The notes below the pieces were generated by a model. The model was given only the letters and a program-made list of their open reading frames with translations, was not told the DNA's origin and made no database searches. Shown here in pieces: positions 61,049-64,000 of a stretch of DNA of 64,000 nt (the stretch's first letter is position 1; every line of letters starts with the position of its first letter). Position numbers and translations under genes: made by a program. The stretch comes from Deinococcus aestuarii (GTDB lineage: Bacteria > Deinococcota > Deinococci > Deinococcales > Deinococcaceae), in contig NZ_JAHKSN010000024.1 of assembly GCF_018863415.1 (NCBI RefSeq), positions 1 to 64,000 on the forward strand. Reading direction: 5' to 3'.

Positions 61049-61518
61049 GGCGTGTTCAATACAGGTTGCAAGTCTCGCCACTCAGGGTTGAAACCGTTCT
61101 GCCAGGGGTAGAGCCCTTGCTTATCCGGCCACACGCACTGTAAGGCCGCAAAGGGTTGTTGGCGATACAACCACATGGCGGTGCCCAGATACTCCTTGGA
61201 AATGCTCCGGCGCGACTCCGACAAAAGCGCAATCGTAGCCCTCCAAGAGTTCCGGTATTGCCGACCATCCTCAAACCGCTGGTGTCCGGTCTTCACTTCA
61301 TCGCCCGCAATGTTGAGAACGAGGTGCATCAGATCGAGGTCGAGCCCCACCATAATGATTTCCGGGTGGCCGTAGTTGGCCCATAAGCCGACGGTGAAGG
61401 CAAAGCTGGGGCCTTCCTCGTCCGCAGGTACTTTGAGGACATACCAGCCATGCGTTCGGATACCGTCGATCAGGCGGCGGTCGAAGTCATTTTCAGGAGC
61501 AGGGAAGGTAAATGCCAT
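61045..61518 (-). CDS. DUF4262 family protein
   Basis: A 157-residue protein: RLIDGIRTHGWYVLKVPADEEGPSFAFTVGLWANYGHPEIIMVGL is the DUF4262 core (function unknown, often in accessory regions). The C-terminal part is Trp-rich (YLGTAMWLYRQQPFAALQCVWPDKQGLYPWQNGFNPEW). Codon usage is clearly more AT-rich than its neighbours. Its TAA stop lies inside the terminal AATTAG of the apaG-tail copy, so the gene abuts that repeat. I start at MAFTFPAPEND, five codons after an upstream ATG. Confidence 0.82.
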   Translation of the reverse strand: MAFTFPAPENDFDRRLIDGIRTHGWYVLKVPADEEGPSFAFTVGLWANYGHPEIIMVGLDLDLMHLVLNIAGDEVKTGHQRFEDGRQYRNSWRATIALLSESRRSISKEYLGTAMWLYRQQPFAALQCVWPDKQGLYPWQNGFNPEWRDLQPVLNTP

Positions 61519-61552
61519 CAGGCAGTGTCGCATGGTCGAGTTGTAGAAACTC

Positions 61553-63283
<1,731 letters not shown>

Positions 63284-63290
63284 GGAAAAC

Positions 63291-63296
63291 AGTCTA
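63291..63296 (-). promoter_or_regulatory. -10 box TAGACT, leaderless kinase gene
   Basis: TAGACT ends 7 bases before the ATG at 63283. Confidence 0.5.
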
Positions 63297-63471
63297 GGGA
63301 GGGTACGGGGGGAGGACCGTGCTCGAGGTGAGCAAGAGGGGCCACAGAGGACGCGGTCCATGTTCCGGCCCCTTCCCAACCGCGCCTGCCCGCCTTGTGA
63401 ACGGCTCTCACGCTGCCCAGATACCCTCCCTCCATCCCGGCCCGCTGGGGCTGACCGAGGAGGAACAGGCC

Positions 63472-64000
63472 ATGATCCGACCCCGACTGTCCGTGTCACT
63501 CGTCCTCGCCCTGCTGCCGACGTCCGCCGGAGGAGCCGTCGCCGCCCGCTCCTACCCGGCCCCGGTGTCACCCCGCGAACTCGACCGGTGGAAGGCCTAC
63601 GGTCCCAGCACCACCTCCTGGCTGACTCAGGTTCCCGGCGAGCAGGGATCGCCGCGCGTGCGGGTGGTGTCGAGCAAGGAGACGACGGCGCGCGCCGCCG
63701 TGCTGGAGATGGTGAAGGTCAAGCGCATCACGTTTGTCGGGACACCCCGCATCACCCTCGAACCGCTGGAGGCGTGGCGCGAGTTCGGCGAGGACCGCCG
63801 GATCGGGTTGTTCGAGACGCGGCTGTGCGGCCAGCCGGGCATCCTGTTCGTGAAGACACAACGGCGGAAGGACGGCACCCACTACGTCGCCGCGCGAGAG
63901 ATGACGCGCGCCACCTTCGAGGCGTGGGGGGGCATCGCCCACACGCTGATGCTCGACGAGATCGTGCCGTCAGTGAACGTGTTCCCGGCCAACCGTCGGC
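63472..64000 (+). CDS. exported protein, cut by the window edge
   Basis: A frame open to the last base, 176 residues seen. The signal peptide is MIRPRLSVSLVLALLPTSAGGAVAA. The mature part starts SYPAPVSPRELDRWKAYGPS and includes KVKRITFVGTPRITLEPLEAWREFGEDRRIGLFETRLCGQPG and REMTRATFEAWGG. GAGGAGG lies 10 bases before the ATG. No family is recognised, and the C-terminus is missing. Confidence 0.7.
   Translation, partial: MIRPRLSVSLVLALLPTSAGGAVAARSYPAPVSPRELDRWKAYGPSTTSWLTQVPGEQGSPRVRVVSSKETTARAAVLEMVKVKRITFVGTPRITLEPLEAWREFGEDRRIGLFETRLCGQPGILFVKTQRRKDGTHYVAAREMTRATFEAWGGIAHTLMLDEIVPSVNVFPANRR

Overview
This 64 kb, very GC-rich window comes from a bacterium of the genus Deinococcus or a close relative. 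The evidence is a Ro60-type RNA-binding protein (Rsr) with small RNAs encoded upstream of it, a tmRNA whose tag reads GNQNYALAA, two-ABC-domain, pilin-machinery and ribosomal proteins of Deinococcus-Thermus type, and many genes whose only visible promoter is a TAnnnT -10 box 5 to 10 bases before the start codon. That last arrangement is the leaderless mRNA layout known from Deinococcus. No insertion sequence, prophage or CRISPR array was seen.

Layout. 1-9600: VanW-like exported protein, a phosphatase/phosphoesterase pair, small membrane proteins, a PQQ-type sugar dehydrogenase, Der GTPase, an M23 peptidase coupled to a beta-propeller protein. 9650-13000: ilvA with a candidate attenuator leader, a coiled-coil protein, rplS. 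13100-19300: HAD hydrolase, ABC ATPase, SPFH/NfeD pair, rplM-rpsI, a nuclease-fold orphan, an esterase. 19296-22751: shikimate genes aroC-aroK-aroB-aroQ. 22868-28597: the pilMNO-(pilP-like)-pilQ operon for type IV pili. 28900-33440: lipoprotein, HxlR regulator, NmrA-like oxidoreductase, murF, formamidase. 33502-36410: rsr and its RNA array. 36533-42992: fakA/asp23, a decayed membrane-protein gene, tRNA-Leu, tmRNA, PHP esterase, lipid kinase, membrane-anchored nuclease-fold protein, tRNA-Arg. 43119-53753: hflX, tRNA-Ser, murJ, ydcF-like gene, topA, mqnC and small unknowns. 54232-64000: glgC, dusA, two MFS transporters, an M42 peptidase, apaG, DUF4262, a NarL-type sensor kinase and a cut-off exported protein.

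The most striking region is 35178-36410, on the minus strand directly upstream of rsr. It holds a tandem run of about ten structured RNAs. Two fold as classical Y RNAs. Three are full tRNA elbows (acceptor, D arm, T arm) whose anticodon arm is replaced by a Ro-binding-type module. One keeps only a T arm. Three more are tRNA-like, and each breaks a different tRNA rule. Bacterial Y RNAs that mimic tRNA are known, and small RNAs upstream of rsr are known in D. radiodurans. The number, the diversity and the head-to-tail packing here are what deserve attention. If expressed, the set would give one Ro protein a menu of RNA partners for RNA decay and rRNA maturation after damage.

Other points worth a second look are a leader peptide plus terminator in front of ilvA, repeated decayed copies of the apaG 3' end flanking a transporter, a low-GC insert in pilQ, a probable ATA start in hflX, and divergent leaderless promoters squeezed into 29 and 36 bp.
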